Counted from the first letter of the stretch, positions 1 through 8,972 are shown. The stretch: 21,561 nucleotides of DNA from Psilocybe azurescens (GCA_023853785.1 JAJIRX010000355.1:1-21561), one strand, 5' to 3'. Notes: generated from the sequence alone by a model not told the origin. Program-made: numbers and translations.

Positions 1-431
1 GCCAAAATTCCAAGTTGGCCTTTGGATTCCTTCACTGTGGTAAGTTGCTCCCACATTTGGTGTGCTGTGACTGCACCACTGATGTGGATCATTTCCAAAT
101 CTGAGATTGACAGCTCAATTTGGACACATGCCTTTTGCATCCTGTTCTTGCCATTTCTTCTGAGCTTCCAGCTTTTGTGCAGTTGGTTTTCTGGGGTCGG
201 CTGATTCTGGTGCCTTTGCATCAATTGCAATATGGTCTTCCAGTGCAAGGTCAGTGAATACCACAAGCATTCTTTGCTTCCAGTCCAAGGTCAGTGAATA
301 CCACAAGCATTCTTTGCTTCCAGTCCATGGTCAGTGAATACCACAAGCATTCTTTGCTTCCAGAGCATTCAATTCTCTGCCTTCAGCATGGGAACCCAGT
401 AGGGTCCAGATGTGCTATATTTGTCTGACAT
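1..431 (-). pseudogene. Ty1/Copia gag, N-terminal part, broken and cut by the window edge
   Basis: Read on the minus strand from an ATG at 431, the frame resembles the N-terminus of a fungal Copia capsid protein (UBN2/DUF4219-type gag). It opens MSDKYSTSGPYWVPMLKAEN, then WKQRMLVVFTD, and further on has SISDLEMIHISGAVTAHQMW and LTTVKESKGQLG, which is typical of the gag helical core. It is not functional: the expected Trp after KAEN is a TGA stop, a 40-bp unit is present three times (shifting the frame), and a further 1-nt shift lies near 140 between KWQEQDAK and the following helix. The rest of the element would lie to the left, outside the window. The family call comes from remembered motifs, not a search. 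Confidence 0.75.
241..360. repeat. 40-bp tandem repeat, three units, inside the Copia gag
   Basis: Units 241-280, 281-320 and 321-360 are nearly identical (two or three substitutions) and a fourth partial unit starts at 361. Since 40 is not a multiple of 3, the duplication shifts the gag frame. It repeats the codons for the WKQRMLVVFTD stretch. Confidence 0.9.
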
Positions 432-699
432 CTTGATTGCAAGTTAAAAATAAATGAGGATGAGTGTGGCTGTTGAGAATTCAAGTATGAGTTTTAATGT
501 ACAGGCATGGGGCCCATAACCTATTGACAATTTATGTTTGGAATACTTAATTTTATTGTGTAGACTTTGCAGCTACTTATATACATGTATCTACTGTAAC
601 TAGAATACTCTACCAGCTCTAATTATTTCTATGTATGGCATAGCCAAGGCTGAGAGATTATTAGTAAGACAATTAATAAGATGAATCTACAAGATAAAT
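432..699 (-). other. Probable Copia leader, primer-binding site and part of the LTR
   Basis: This non-coding stretch lies directly upstream (minus strand) of the gag start. On the minus strand, 505-522 reads as a GGTTATGGGCCC-like motif at the place where a Copia primer-binding site is expected, and an LTR ending in CA could lie just to its right (about 527). Only one LTR side is visible, so boundaries cannot be confirmed. Transposon copy A1 begins at 700. Confidence 0.35.
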
Positions 700-725
700 G
701 AGGTCTTTCATTTCCCCCACACAAT

Positions 726-970
726 CCATATGGACTCCAGTGGACTCCAGTGGACTCTCTGCTCAACCAAACTGGCTGAAAGACTGTCTAGTCCACTGGA
801 GTCCACTAGACTTCACTGGACTCCTCCTGCCAAATTTTCAGTCCAGTCTCAGTCCAGTGGATTATGAGTCCAGTCAAGTCCAGTGGACTCCAGTGGACTG
901 GGGCTTAAATATTCACTGAACAACAACAAATAATATATTTATTAGCACAGTCCAGTGGAGTCCACTGGAT
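726..970. repeat. Left subterminal array of A1 (TCCASTGGA palindromes)
   Basis: Many copies of the 9-mer TCCAGTGGA or its complement TCCACTGGA. Adjacent copies are often exactly 10 bp apart (for example around 733-755). The array breaks off between about 925 and 950. Confidence 0.9.
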
Positions 971-1119
971 GCAATAATTAACATAATATCCAAAGTATGA
1001 TCATTAGTTATTAATATTAATATCAATTGCAAAAATGAAAGACTAAAGTCAATGGAAATAAACTCTATGAAATAACAATTAAATGAAACAATAGTTAAAT
1101 GTATATGGGAGCAAAGCCT

Positions 1120-1212
1120 CCCTATGAATACATTTTTGTATTTTGTTCAGTCCGCTTAGAGTGAAAGTTTCACAGGCAGTGCACATGTGCCTGGCATTGG
1201 CCGATCGGCATG
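1120..1212 (+). promoter_or_regulatory. Conserved pre-cargo block of A1 (promoter-like, tentative)
   Basis: A small inverted repeat (GGGAG...CTCCC), an AT-rich segment, a TTTTGTTCAGTC segment and a TTTCACAGGCA segment precede the cargo ATG at 1210. The same order is kept in A2 (12094-12203) and A3 (19697-19805), although the cargo that follows differs. In A2 the AT segment is a TATAAATAAA. Promoter activity is an inference. Confidence 0.35.
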
Positions 1213-1824
1213 ACAACAATCAAATATACACGTCAGCTCTTTTTCCAACCACTACCCACCCCCTTCTCTCCTTTTTCTGTTGCCGCCACTGTCCTCACCC
1301 TCTCCACCATCTATGATGACTGTGACAGCCAAGCAGACAACAAGAAAACGGACATGGACAATCACAACAACAAGGGTGACAATGAGGGCAACAATGGACA
1401 GTGAGGCAAGGACGGTGAGTACAAGGGCAAGGACATCGACTGTGAGGGCAAGGATGGTGGGGACTGCAAGAGCGAGGGTGGGGACAGTGAGGGCAAGGGT
1501 GGGGATAGCAAGGGCAAGGACAGCAGGGACAGCAAGGGCAAGGGTGGGTATGGCAAGGGCAAGGGTGAGGATAGCAAGGACAAGGGCAGCAGGGACAGCA
1601 AGGGCAAGGGTAGGTACAGCAAGGGCAAGGGTGAGGGTGGGTACAGCAAGGGCAAGGGCAAGGGCCAGGGCAAGGACAGCAGGGACAGCAAGCACAAGGG
1701 TGGGGACAGCAAGCACAAGGGTGGGAACAGTGAGGGTGAGGGTGGGGACAGTGAGGGTGAGGATGGCATGTGCTACTACATCTTCCTGCCCCCTTTTTTC
1801 TTTTGTCTTGGACCTCACAAGTAG
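1210..1824 (+). pseudogene. Cargo of A1: Asp/Ser/Gly/Lys-rich repetitive reading frame, one internal stop
   Basis: From the ATG at 1210 one frame runs to 1824 with a single TGA at 1402-1404. The first 64 codons end in an Asn/Asp-rich stretch. The next roughly 139 codons are built from GKG/GDS/KGKD-like units. The DNA is a minisatellite whose units keep the frame, so the reverse strand also looks open; those reverse frames are treated as shadows. The composition (acidic, basic and glycine, no hydrophobic core) suggests a disordered protein if it is expressed. Similar units occur on the minus strand in element F (about 14150-14280). No known family is recognised. Confidence 0.4.
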
Positions 1825-1904
1825 ACATTAACATATTACATAGTTATTAATATATTGTATTCCACTCTTCTGAATTTACATTAAGATTGAACTTATTTAA
1901 TATA

Positions 1905-2100
1905 TCAAGTCCAGTGGACTCCAGTTATCTTAGTCCATATTCACTGTATAGTATAAAATCTACTGCAGTCCAGTGGAATCCAGTGGAGTCCAGTCAAGTC
2001 CACTGGAGTCCACTGGACTCTGTTCACCTTTACACTCAGTATATAGGCAAGTCCAGTGGACTCCAGTGGAATCCACTGGAGTCCACTGGATTCTATATGG
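1905..2100. repeat. Right subterminal array of A1
   Basis: TCCASTGGA palindromes again, with 10-bp spacing where they are contiguous (about 1970-2010 and 2050-2090). They lead into the right inverted terminus. Confidence 0.9.
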
Positions 2101-2139
2101 ACTGTGTGGGGATGGTAAAGTACTGCATCTTCCCAGATG

Positions 2140-2940
2140 TCTGCTATCACTACGAGAACAGTTCTATGAAAAATTGAATAAGTATGTTGACTGGGTGGTG
2201 GGAGGCCAAGGCTACACCCCAAGTGGCACTGTTGATGTGTATACCCGAAGAAGGATGGGAAGTTACAGACGGTCGTTGATGTAAGGCAGAGAAATGATGA
2301 CACGGTCAAAGATGTCATGCCACTGCCTGATCAGAAGATTATACAAGAAGACATTGCCAGGGGCCGTTACCAGTCCAAAATAAACCTAGCAGATGCATAT
2401 GAGCAGGTGCAGGTATGATTGGAAGATGTACCAAAGACTGCATTTGCAACAATATCTGGGACCTATGTTAGTAATGTGGTACAACAGGGAGATTGTAATA
2501 CCCCAGCCACCTTTCAGAGGCTAATGACAAGCATATTCAGAGACGCCATTGGTCAATTCATGCATGTGTACTTGGATGATATATTCATTTACACTGATAC
2601 AATTGAAGAACATGAAAGGGCATTGAGATTCATTTCGGATAAACTTAAGCAAAACAAGTTGTACTTAAATGGTCCAAATGCAAATTGTATGCAGAAAGAG
2701 TGGATTGTTTGGGACACATCATTGACAGTAAAGGAATACACCCTGATGCCAACAAACTGGCACAAATCCATGAATGGAGAGTACCAAGAAACTACAACAA
2801 TATTCAATAATTTTTGGACTCATAAATTATGTAGGAAGCTTCCTCCCAAAAATAACAGTGTACGCAGGACTGTTACTGGCCATGACACAAAACTGTGCCC
2901 TCTTCTTTTGGAGACCACTACACCACTGGTGCTTTGACAT
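2140..2940 (+). pseudogene. Gypsy reverse transcriptase, fragmented
   Basis: Frames in succession give LREQFYEKLNKY (about 2147), KKDGKLQTVVDVRQRND (about 2250), KINLADAYEQV (about 2380), then DVPKTAFATISGTYVSNVVQ and GDCNTPATFQRLM. The catalytic YLDD box lies at 2569-2580. After about 2690 the frame shifts: the LINYVGSFLP and FFWRPLHHWCFDMIK region (thumb/connection) continues in another frame from 2774. RT copies the element's RNA into DNA. The catalytic core is still recognisable, but the frame changes rule out a working product. Confidence 0.9.
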
Positions 2941-2979
2941 GATCAAGAGAATCTGCTGTAAGACCCCTATTATCAAACC

Positions 2980-3478
2980 CATCAACCCAAAGAATGAAAC
3001 ACCAATATGGCTCATCTGTGACACATCAAAGACAGGTGTTGGAGCCATGTATGGACAGGGAAGAACATGGACTGAGTGTTGACCAGCAGGATTCATGTCA
3101 AAGAAGTTTACTAGTGCACAGCAGAATTATGCCATACATGAGCTTGAAACAATGGCCATCCTTGAAGCACTAATAAAATGGGAGGTTAAGCTTGTTGGAC
3201 ATTGGATACACATAATAACAGACCATAAGGTGCTGGAGTTCTTTAAAACTCAGGTGAACTTATCACACCAACAGAGACATTGGACGGAATATATGTCACG
3301 TTTCAATTTTGATATAACATATATCAAGGGGAAATATAACAAAGTGGCTGACTGCCTATCCCAATACTATAAAAGAGATACAAGCATGGAAATGCACAAT
3401 GTACATGAATATGTATCTGCTGATGCAAGAATTGATCCTGAAGGTGAAAACCTATCCAGAGAGCATTACAGGAGATAA
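2980..3478 (+). pseudogene. Gypsy RNase H domain
   Basis: WLICDTSKTGVGAMYGQG ends at a TGA (3080-3082). The same frame then reopens as PAGFMSKKFTSAQQNY, with HELETMAILEALIKW and HIITDHKVLEFF, all typical of the Gypsy RNase H fold (first Asp in CDTSK, Glu in HELE, Asp in TDHK). ITYIKGKYNKVADCLS is the conserved C-terminal stretch (normally ending LSR). RNase H removes the RNA strand during reverse transcription. One stop interrupts it and a further stop falls at 3476-3478. Confidence 0.9.
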
Positions 3479-3837
3479 CTGAGCACATTGTGGAAATCCA
3501 ATCCATGCAAGCGATGGAACTATGATGGAGCAAAAAATTGACGGAGAAGCACAAAGATCATGACTTGGAAGCAAAGCTGATGGAACCATCAGTATATGGA
3601 GACATGGGATTAGCTACGCCCCCATCCAGAGATGATTGATTGGAAAAGCAATAGAGACACCTGACATTACGCTAGGCAATTCATTATTGTGCCAGGACGG
3701 AGCGATACAGCCACTCACATTGACGGAGGATGTGCCAAAGGAGAGAATAGTCAAAGGATATACCAATGACAAATTATTCATTGAGATCCTGAAACAACCC
3801 AAGAACTACAAGGCATTTACTCTACATGAAGGAATCA
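3479..3837 (+). pseudogene. Gypsy RNase H-integrase linker region, degenerate
   Basis: Frame fragments such as ERIVKGYTNDKLFIEIL and KNYKAFTLHEGI (about 3740-3835) match the segment that normally leads into the integrase zinc finger. The HHCC finger and the first catalytic Asp are not found downstream. Confidence 0.6.
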
Positions 3838-4147
3838 TCAGTAGGCCATGGCACAGGTTGGGGTAACCCGCACGGGTTAGGGGTACGGGTACCGCGCGGG
3901 TAGAGTACGGGTTACAATAGCCCTACCCGTGAGCTTTTGAACGAGTCTAAAAACGTATTTTTGGACCAAAACTGAGGAAGATATGACTGCAGTGATTTCG
4001 CAAAATTCTTTGAAATTAGCCATATCTCCTTCAGTCTGGTTTGGACATTTTTAGGCTTTTTTTGATGGGTAAACCCGTGGGGTTACGGGTAGGGTATGGG
4101 TTGCTGGCGTGATACCTGTGGGTTTACCTATGCCATTGCCTACCTGT
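3838..4147. mobile_element. Fold-back (MITE-like) element inside the integrase, GGGTA-rich
   Basis: Left end CAGTAGGCCATGGCACAGG and right end (complement) CAGGTAGGCAATGGCATAGG form imperfect inverted termini. Inside, the segments near 3943-3990 and 4018-4062 are also inverted copies (TCTAAAAA...GATATG against CATATC...TTTTTAGG), leaving a loop of about 30 bp. Between these lie runs of GGGTA/ACCCG motifs with several small palindromes. No clear target duplication is seen, and coding sequence of the integrase N-terminal half is missing, so a deletion accompanied or followed the insertion. Confidence 0.65.
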
Positions 4148-4765
4148 CAATACCAAGACCACAGTGTCACAGCTATTGTGGACCTACCTTCATGAAATCG
4201 TACAAATACACAGGTTACCTAGCTCAATAGTTAGTGACAGAGATTTAAAATTTACTTTGAAATGGTGGAAAGAACTCCACAAAATACTGGGAGCAAGACT
4301 CTTGATGTCTATGTCATTCCACCTGCAGATAGATGGGCAAACTGAATGGGCCAACCATAATGTTGGCCAGATATTCCGAATGATTATATGGCATGACCAG
4401 AAGGACTGGGTAGCAAAGCTAGACATGGCAGAGTTTGCTATCAATGCAAGCATGTTGGAAAAACTAAATATGCACTGTTTGAGCTGAATTTGGGTTATAT
4501 GCCATCTATGCTCTGTGAGATTTGGTCCAATGTCACAGTATCAAGAAGGATAAAGGACTTCACTGCTATGGCACTGCAGAACCTGGCTGAGGCACACAAT
4601 GCGATTATTGAGGCCTGGGTCCTGCAAGCCAAAGGCATGCACTTGAAGTGGAATGCAGATCCTGCCATCACAAAGACATCATTGGTGTATCTATCCACAA
4701 AGAATCTGAACTTGCCAAAGAATTGGGTGCAGAAACTGTGCCCTAAGTTTGTGGGACCTTATTGA
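4148..4765 (+). pseudogene. Gypsy integrase, C-terminal two thirds
   Basis: VNTKTTVSQLLWTYLHEIV then SSIVSDRD (about 4220-4240) carries the second catalytic Asp. DGQTEWANHNVGQIFR (about 4330-4380) holds the Glu of the D,D,E triad. AEFAINAS and, after a stop at 4485-4487, YMPSMLCEIW and LQNLAEAHNAIIEAW follow in order, as in Gypsy integrases. LSTKNLNLPKNW and LCPKFVGPY precede a TGA at 4763-4765. The first catalytic Asp and the zinc finger are absent. Confidence 0.85.
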
Positions 4766-5110
4766 GTCCTAGATGCCAAGCCAGAGACATCAACATATAC
4801 ATTAGAACTGCCTGGGGCACTTACTAAACATTGTATACACCCCACATTTCATGTGTTGCTGCTCTGACTGTACCACACTTTGGGCAACACAATGTTCCCC
4901 AATAGAATGCAACCTGAACTGTATGACTTTGGAGCAGCCGATGGTCAAGAGTGGTTTATTGATGAAATCCTAGGCCATCAATGGCAGGATCAAAAGAACA
5001 TTGAATTTGAGGTGCAGTGGAGCCTTGGAGACACCACATGGGAGCTGCTTGGGACCTGCAAAGACCTCACGGTGATGGACCAATATTTGGTGCTGAAGGG
5101 CATCAACTGA
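4766..5110 (+). pseudogene. Gypsy integrase tail with chromodomain
   Basis: HPTFHVLLL (about 4845), then from the frame opened at 4880 FPNRMQPELYDFG and EWFIDEILGHQW, IEFEVQWSLGDTTWEL, and a TGA at 5108-5110. The last segment is a chromodomain (aromatic residues in WF, W and W). In chromoviruses it directs insertion to histone-marked chromatin. A stop at 4865-4867 separates it from the integrase core. Confidence 0.85.
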
Positions 5111-5227
5111 CTGATACAATTGCCAAAGAGGAAATGAATGCAACAATTGCATGGAGGAGAAATGTGGTGAGCGTGTGGCAAACCTACCAAGCCTACCAAA
5201 TTGGGAGGTCTTTACCCTCACCCAGGT

Positions 5228-5395
5228 ATTCCATGTGGAGTCCACATGGAGTTTAGTAACCTTTTTGCAGGTATCCCAGCCATTTAGAGGTGGAGACTCC
5301 ACATGGAGTCCAGGTGGAATCCACTCATCCTCCATGTAGGCCAATGTGGAGGATGTGGAACTTCATGTGGAGTTCCACATCCTCCATATGGATTC
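5228..5395. repeat. Left subterminal array of B (TCCA-NN-TGGA palindromes)
   Basis: Units such as TCCACATGGA, TCCAGGTGGA and TCCATATGGA occur in both orientations. The spacer between the TCCA and TGGA halves is two bases, against one base in family A. Confidence 0.85.
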
Positions 5396-5516
5396 TATAT
5401 AAATTTAACTCATGAATTATGTATATTAGCATGACTACACTATTTCAGGGTCAAATTCAAATGGACTCTAGGTGGAGGAAGGTCCCCAGATTTTATTTAC
5501 ATTTTATTATAGTAAA

Positions 5517-5589
5517 GCACTAGCAGGAATTGAACTCGGGCATCCAAGAACACCAAACACAAGCAATAAACCAACTAAGCCACAAAGGC
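5517..5589 (-). other. tRNA-like module in B (box A and box B)
   Basis: On the minus strand, TGGCTTAGTTGG (complement of 5571-5582) fits RNA polymerase III box A and GAGTTCAATTCC (complement of 5525-5536) fits box B, with tRNA-like spacing. It is clearly homologous to the module at 14732-14807 in element F. A full cloverleaf cannot be drawn (the D stem and acceptor do not pair), so it is a tRNA relic or SINE-like promoter and not a tRNA gene. It reads outward, with its 3' end 312 bp from the left terminus. Confidence 0.65.
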
Positions 5590-5671
5590 TTTATTGTCTA
5601 ACAAAAATTGATGGCCTAGATATCAATTTGGATCATTTCTTGGCCATTCTCAGCAAGCATTAAACAATGTC

Positions 5672-6192
5672 ATGTGCATTACTCCCTGTTGCCACATCAG
5701 TATGTTGGTTACTCCGACCACCCCACCTTGCCTTCTGACCACCACCACCACCCCTGTGCTTGCTCCACCACCCTGCCATTGTCGGTCAGAGCCAGGCACC
5801 CGCCAACCTGACCTGACATATATTGCGCCACCACTGACTGAGGCCATGCATGACAACAATGTGTCCATGTATGATGGCAACAACACCGGACACACATACA
5901 CCGGTACAATGACAATGACAATGATGATGATGGATCTGTATATGACAACAACAACACTGGACCAAAGGGGAACAAGGCGGGAGGTGATGCAAATGAGGCC
6001 ACAACACCATGTAAGTCGCAATCCCACATACCACTGCCACTAACCACCCCCCCCCCCTCCTTTTTGATATAGGCTGACAACAATGTACGGGTATGGTACG
6101 ACAACATGTACATATGGCACATACCGCAACACGTACAACACGTACAGTACAATGACAGCACATACAATGGTGGGCACAACACATACCGATGA
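5672..6192 (+). CDS. Cargo of B: two-exon repetitive open reading frame, unknown function
   Basis: An ATG at 5672 opens 113 codons to 6010. A 62-bp intron follows (6011-6072: GTAAGT start, a CACTAAC branch site, TATAG end), then 39 codons and a TGA at 6190-6192, in frame, giving about 152 residues. The protein has a Cys/Pro/Thr-rich start, the stretch RSEPGTRQPDLT (shared with A3 as RSEPGDSQPDVT), a Met/Thr repeat, and ends GGHNTYR; A3 ends EGHNTYR. Another frame of exon 1 reads as an Asp/Asn-rich repeat (YNDNDNDDDGSVYDNNN), closer in composition to the A3 cargo, so indels may have switched the frame. No known domain is recognised. Splicing is predicted only. Confidence 0.45.
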
Positions 6193-6294
6193 CTACGGCT
6201 GAGATGTTTAGTGCAGGGTGCCTTTGTAATTGCCCAATACACAACACCCAATCAAATATTTATATTGATCAGTTTGATCTGGGAGGGTAAGCTT

Positions 6295-8099
6295 TTAAGG
6301 CTTATTACAATAACTAGTTTAGCCAAGTACAGATTTAGACGATCACTCTTGGGTGATCACTAGTAGCTAGAGAACTCTCTTAGACAGAAGTACACACCAG
6401 GCACTGAAATAGTAAGGGCTATCTCTCTGTGTGAGGATGATCACTAATATCAAGGGGATCACTTTTGGGGGTGAGTGTACACAGAACACTTAACAGATCT
6501 CTTTATAAACCCCAAACTCAAACTATCAAACACTATAAGTGATCACCCATATTAACACATAGTAGATCCTTAGTTCCTATAAGCAACTGGGCACACTAGT
6601 CCACAGTCCTTAGTTTACTATAGGCAATGTCCTGAACAGTCGGATTTCTCTGACAGTCGTCCCTAGTTACTATGAGCAATCACTAGCCTTTATAGGGTTC
6701 CCACCCATACTTAACAATCCCCAGGGCAGTCATACCATAGGCAATGTCCTGAAACAGTCAGAGTTCTCTGACAGTTGTCCCTAGTTACTATGAGCAATCA
6801 CTAGCCTTATAGGGTTCCAACCTGTGCTTAACAATCCCCAGGGCAGTCCACAGATGACTTATAAAAGCCTGCTTATCAAGTCTAATAGACCTGACGTTGA
6901 ATATAACAATGGCAATTGCTCACAAAACCAGGTAGCACCTAATTGCTTAAGGTGAACTGTAGTGTTCAATCTTTTATCACACAAATCACTAGTCCGTGAA
7001 GTATTAACACTGGAATTCTTATTCAGAGTAAATTCTGATATCAAATCTGGGGTGTAGATTACTTGGTTCCTATTCTAAGATACAGGGCTGTTTTTATAGA
7101 CTATATAGATACTTTAGCTTGTGATAATTGAAAGAGACTAAGAGCAAAGAAAGGAAATGGGCTGTGCTGCCTAGTCTTTGCTGCACCAATTATAATAGTG
7201 GAAATTACTAGTTTGTCTGGGCTACGGCACTTATTTGAAGATAACATTGTTGTCCATGTGGCAGTGACCCTTGGGTAGCGATCACCTGACTTATTTTATC
7301 AGATGGCTCACAGCTAAGGCATGTCAGAACTAGATTGCTTAGGGGTATATTTTCTAGGAAACCCCTCCTACCAAGGCCAAGGTTTCCAAAGCACAGTTGC
7401 CATTGGTTTAGGACCTTCTGGAACAGCAGGTGCCCTTATCATGAGGCAAGTTACCCCTAGTACTTCGTGTGGGGATCACTGACTGGATGATCCCTCACTC
7501 ACATTGGCTGCATTGCAAATTACAAGTTTTTATAGTTGGACCTAGCAGGCCACCATATGCTGAGTTGTACACAAGATTTCAATTGCCAATACATTCAGTC
7601 CATGGGGCGATCCCTGTGTGGCACAGTGATGTCTGATCCCCAAGCGGTTGATCACCTAATTTAGTGAACAGCCTTTGTGAGGCCTGGACACAGTGATCAC
7701 TTTTGCTAATTAATAAGGTTTCCATCACTTGGCAATCACTTGGTAAGACACTGATGGGTGTTACCCCTTGTAAGAGCCAAGGTCACTTCTTAGGAGTTCT
7801 TCCTTGCATGGACTAATAGCATGATCAATGGGGTGGGGCGATTGCCTCAGGCACTCAATTAGGGTTGTTTTGATAGCTGTGTAGGAAACTAAAGGTAGTC
7901 TTTGATTTGTAGCACTGATTAATAGGCCACACTACCCCTTAGTTAGTTTGTAAGATTTACTATGCTCGTTGGCCCACTAGGAAGTGAAGCCTCAAAGCCT
8001 AATAGTCTGGCGTATCTCCTACCCTTCACTAGTATAATATACTAGCTTATTACAGATAACAATCACAAAAATAAGGGCCTCTGTGTCTCACTATGAATT
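6295..8099. mobile_element. 1.8-kb insertion inside element B, unclassified
   Basis: The same 8 bp GTAAGCTT flanks this block (6287-6294 and 8100-8107), which could be a target duplication, and it separates two cargo-like regions of B. It contains no credible reading frame. It carries a 117-bp tandem pair and nine GATCAC sites scattered through 6339-7700, several within longer palindromes such as GTGATCAC. No convincing terminal inverted or long direct repeats are seen, so the class is unknown (solo LTR, TRIM or another MITE are possible). Confidence 0.35.
6621..6848. repeat. 117-bp tandem repeat, two units
   Basis: Units starting TAGGCAATGTCCTG at 6621 and 6738 are near-identical over their whole length and both end with CAATCCCCAGGGCAGTC. 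Small indels (AACAGTC/AAACAGTC, TTTATAGG/TTATAGG) distinguish them. Confidence 0.9.
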
Positions 8100-8107
8100 G
8101 TAAGCTT

Positions 8108-8440
8108 AGAATGGTTTACACCCTTTCAACACGCACAGCATGTACTGTGACACATGCTGATGACAACAACAACAACATGCACAGCTGTGCATACGTGTGA
8201 TGTGAACAGCAGCACACATGATGGCCGACAACACATACAATGGCCACGGCAGCCACAACAACAACAACAACACATACAACATGTACAACGGACAGGGCCA
8301 TGCAACAACCACAACACGTGCAATGGACACAGCGGCCACTAAAGACAAGGACAACAATGCATACAGTGGATGCATACCATGGCCACAACAATGATGGTGT
8401 GTATGACACAACCGACACATTCGGCGGGGGCTACAACTGA
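8108..8440 (+). pseudogene. Second cargo fragment of B, Asn/Asp/Thr repeat
   Basis: ATGCTGATGACAACAACAAC-type repeats resemble the cargo at 5830-6190. Overlapping frames are low-complexity (Thr/Gln/His/Asn). One frame ends VYDTTDTFGGGYN with a TGA at 8438-8440, comparable in position to the YHSRYG-stop of F and the GHNTYR-stop of A3. It is probably the far side of the cargo, separated by the 6295-8099 insertion. A T-rich tract follows (8461-8530), as in A1 and A3. Confidence 0.35.
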
Positions 8441-8731
8441 CATGATCACCCTCCAGCCCCCTCTTTTGATTTTTTCACTTCTTTTTTCACTTTTTTTTCT
8501 TTTTTTCTTTTTCTTTTTGTTTTCTCTTTTTGTTTTACATTTATATGTTTGTTTGTTCATTTAATCCAAGTACATACCCTCCTGCCCAGCTTTGTTGTTT
8601 GTTATGTTTTTGTTTTTGTTTTTTTGTTTCAATGATGGATCTCACAACTGGATAATAATGTAGTACATAGCTATTAATATATTATATTACACTCATATGA
8701 ATTTACACTAAGATTAAAAGACTAATATATT

Positions 8732-8955
8732 CCAGTGGAAATCCAACTGGATTCCATTTCATTTTATGTGAAGTTAAAGTTAAAACTCCAACTGGAGTCC
8801 ATCTGGAGTCCAGGTGGATTCTAATTGAACTCCACCCACCTGGAGTCCACCTATCAAAGTTAATTTTTGAATATTTACATATGTTCCAGATGGAGTCTAT
8901 GTGGAGTCCACCACTTTTATATGGAGTTGGTGGACTCCATATGGAATACCTGGGT
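8732..8955. repeat. Right subterminal array of B
   Basis: TCCAACTGGAG, TCCATCTGGAG and TCCAGGTGGAT follow one another with an 11-bp period near 8787-8820. Further copies occur to the right terminus. Confidence 0.85.
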
Positions 8956-8972
8956 GGAGGTAAAATACACTT

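Larger units (their letters stand above)
700..2125 (+). mobile_element. Non-autonomous hAT-like DNA transposon, family A, copy A1 (1426 bp)
   Basis: The left end reads GAGGTCTTT followed by CCCCACACAATCCATATGGA. The right end is its imperfect inverted copy, ending in GGTAAAGTACTG. Both arms carry dense TCCA(C/G)TGGA arrays. The left arm also shares long unique stretches with A2 (11696) and A3 (19232), and the right arm with A3. The centre is a GC-rich cargo. The flanking 8-mers are AGATAAAT (692-699) and CATCTTCC (2126-2133), so there is no target duplication, unlike A2 and A3. The left flank is Copia-like and the right flank is Gypsy pol, which suggests a rearrangement through this copy. No transposase is encoded. 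Confidence 0.85.
2126..5110 (+). mobile_element. Ty3/Gypsy chromovirus remnant (pol part only), degenerate
   Basis: The order RT, RNase H, integrase, chromodomain on the plus strand is that of a chromodomain-bearing Ty3/Gypsy element. No gag, protease or LTR is seen with it; the left edge coincides with the end of transposon A1. Several frameshifts and stops (for example TGA at 3080-3082 and TGA at 4485-4487) make it inactive. A fold-back element replaces the first part of the integrase. Domain calls rest on motifs listed in the sub-entries. Confidence 0.9.
5205..8972 (+). mobile_element. Non-autonomous hAT-like DNA transposon, family B
   Basis: The left end GAGGTCTTTACC...CCAGGTATTCCATGTGGAG and the right end (complement GTATTTTACC...CCAGGTATTCCATATGGAG) are inverted copies. 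The outer bases resemble family A (GAGGTCTTT) but the inner terminus differs. The right arm (about 8640-8715) is alignable with the right arms of A1 and A3 (ATAG.TATTAATATATT...CACT). It holds arrays, a tRNA-like module, a two-exon frame, a 1.8 kb insertion and a second cargo fragment. The flanking 8-mers (CAAATTGG at 5197-5204 and TTGTACCC at 8973-8980) do not match, so the exact right boundary and insertion history are uncertain. Confidence 0.7.

Noticed and set aside
700..970. CRISPR-like array
   Set aside because: Units are 9-10 bp palindromes without regular spacers, repeated in both arms of a transposon, in a eukaryotic setting.
1252..1818. Minus-strand Leu/Ala/Val and Cys/Pro/His frames in A1
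   Set aside because: Shadows of the GGCAAGGGT minisatellite; no start context or homology.
8370..8564. Phe/Leu-rich membrane-like small protein on the plus strand
   Set aside because: It is a T-rich tract in the right arm of element B, with no support for coding.
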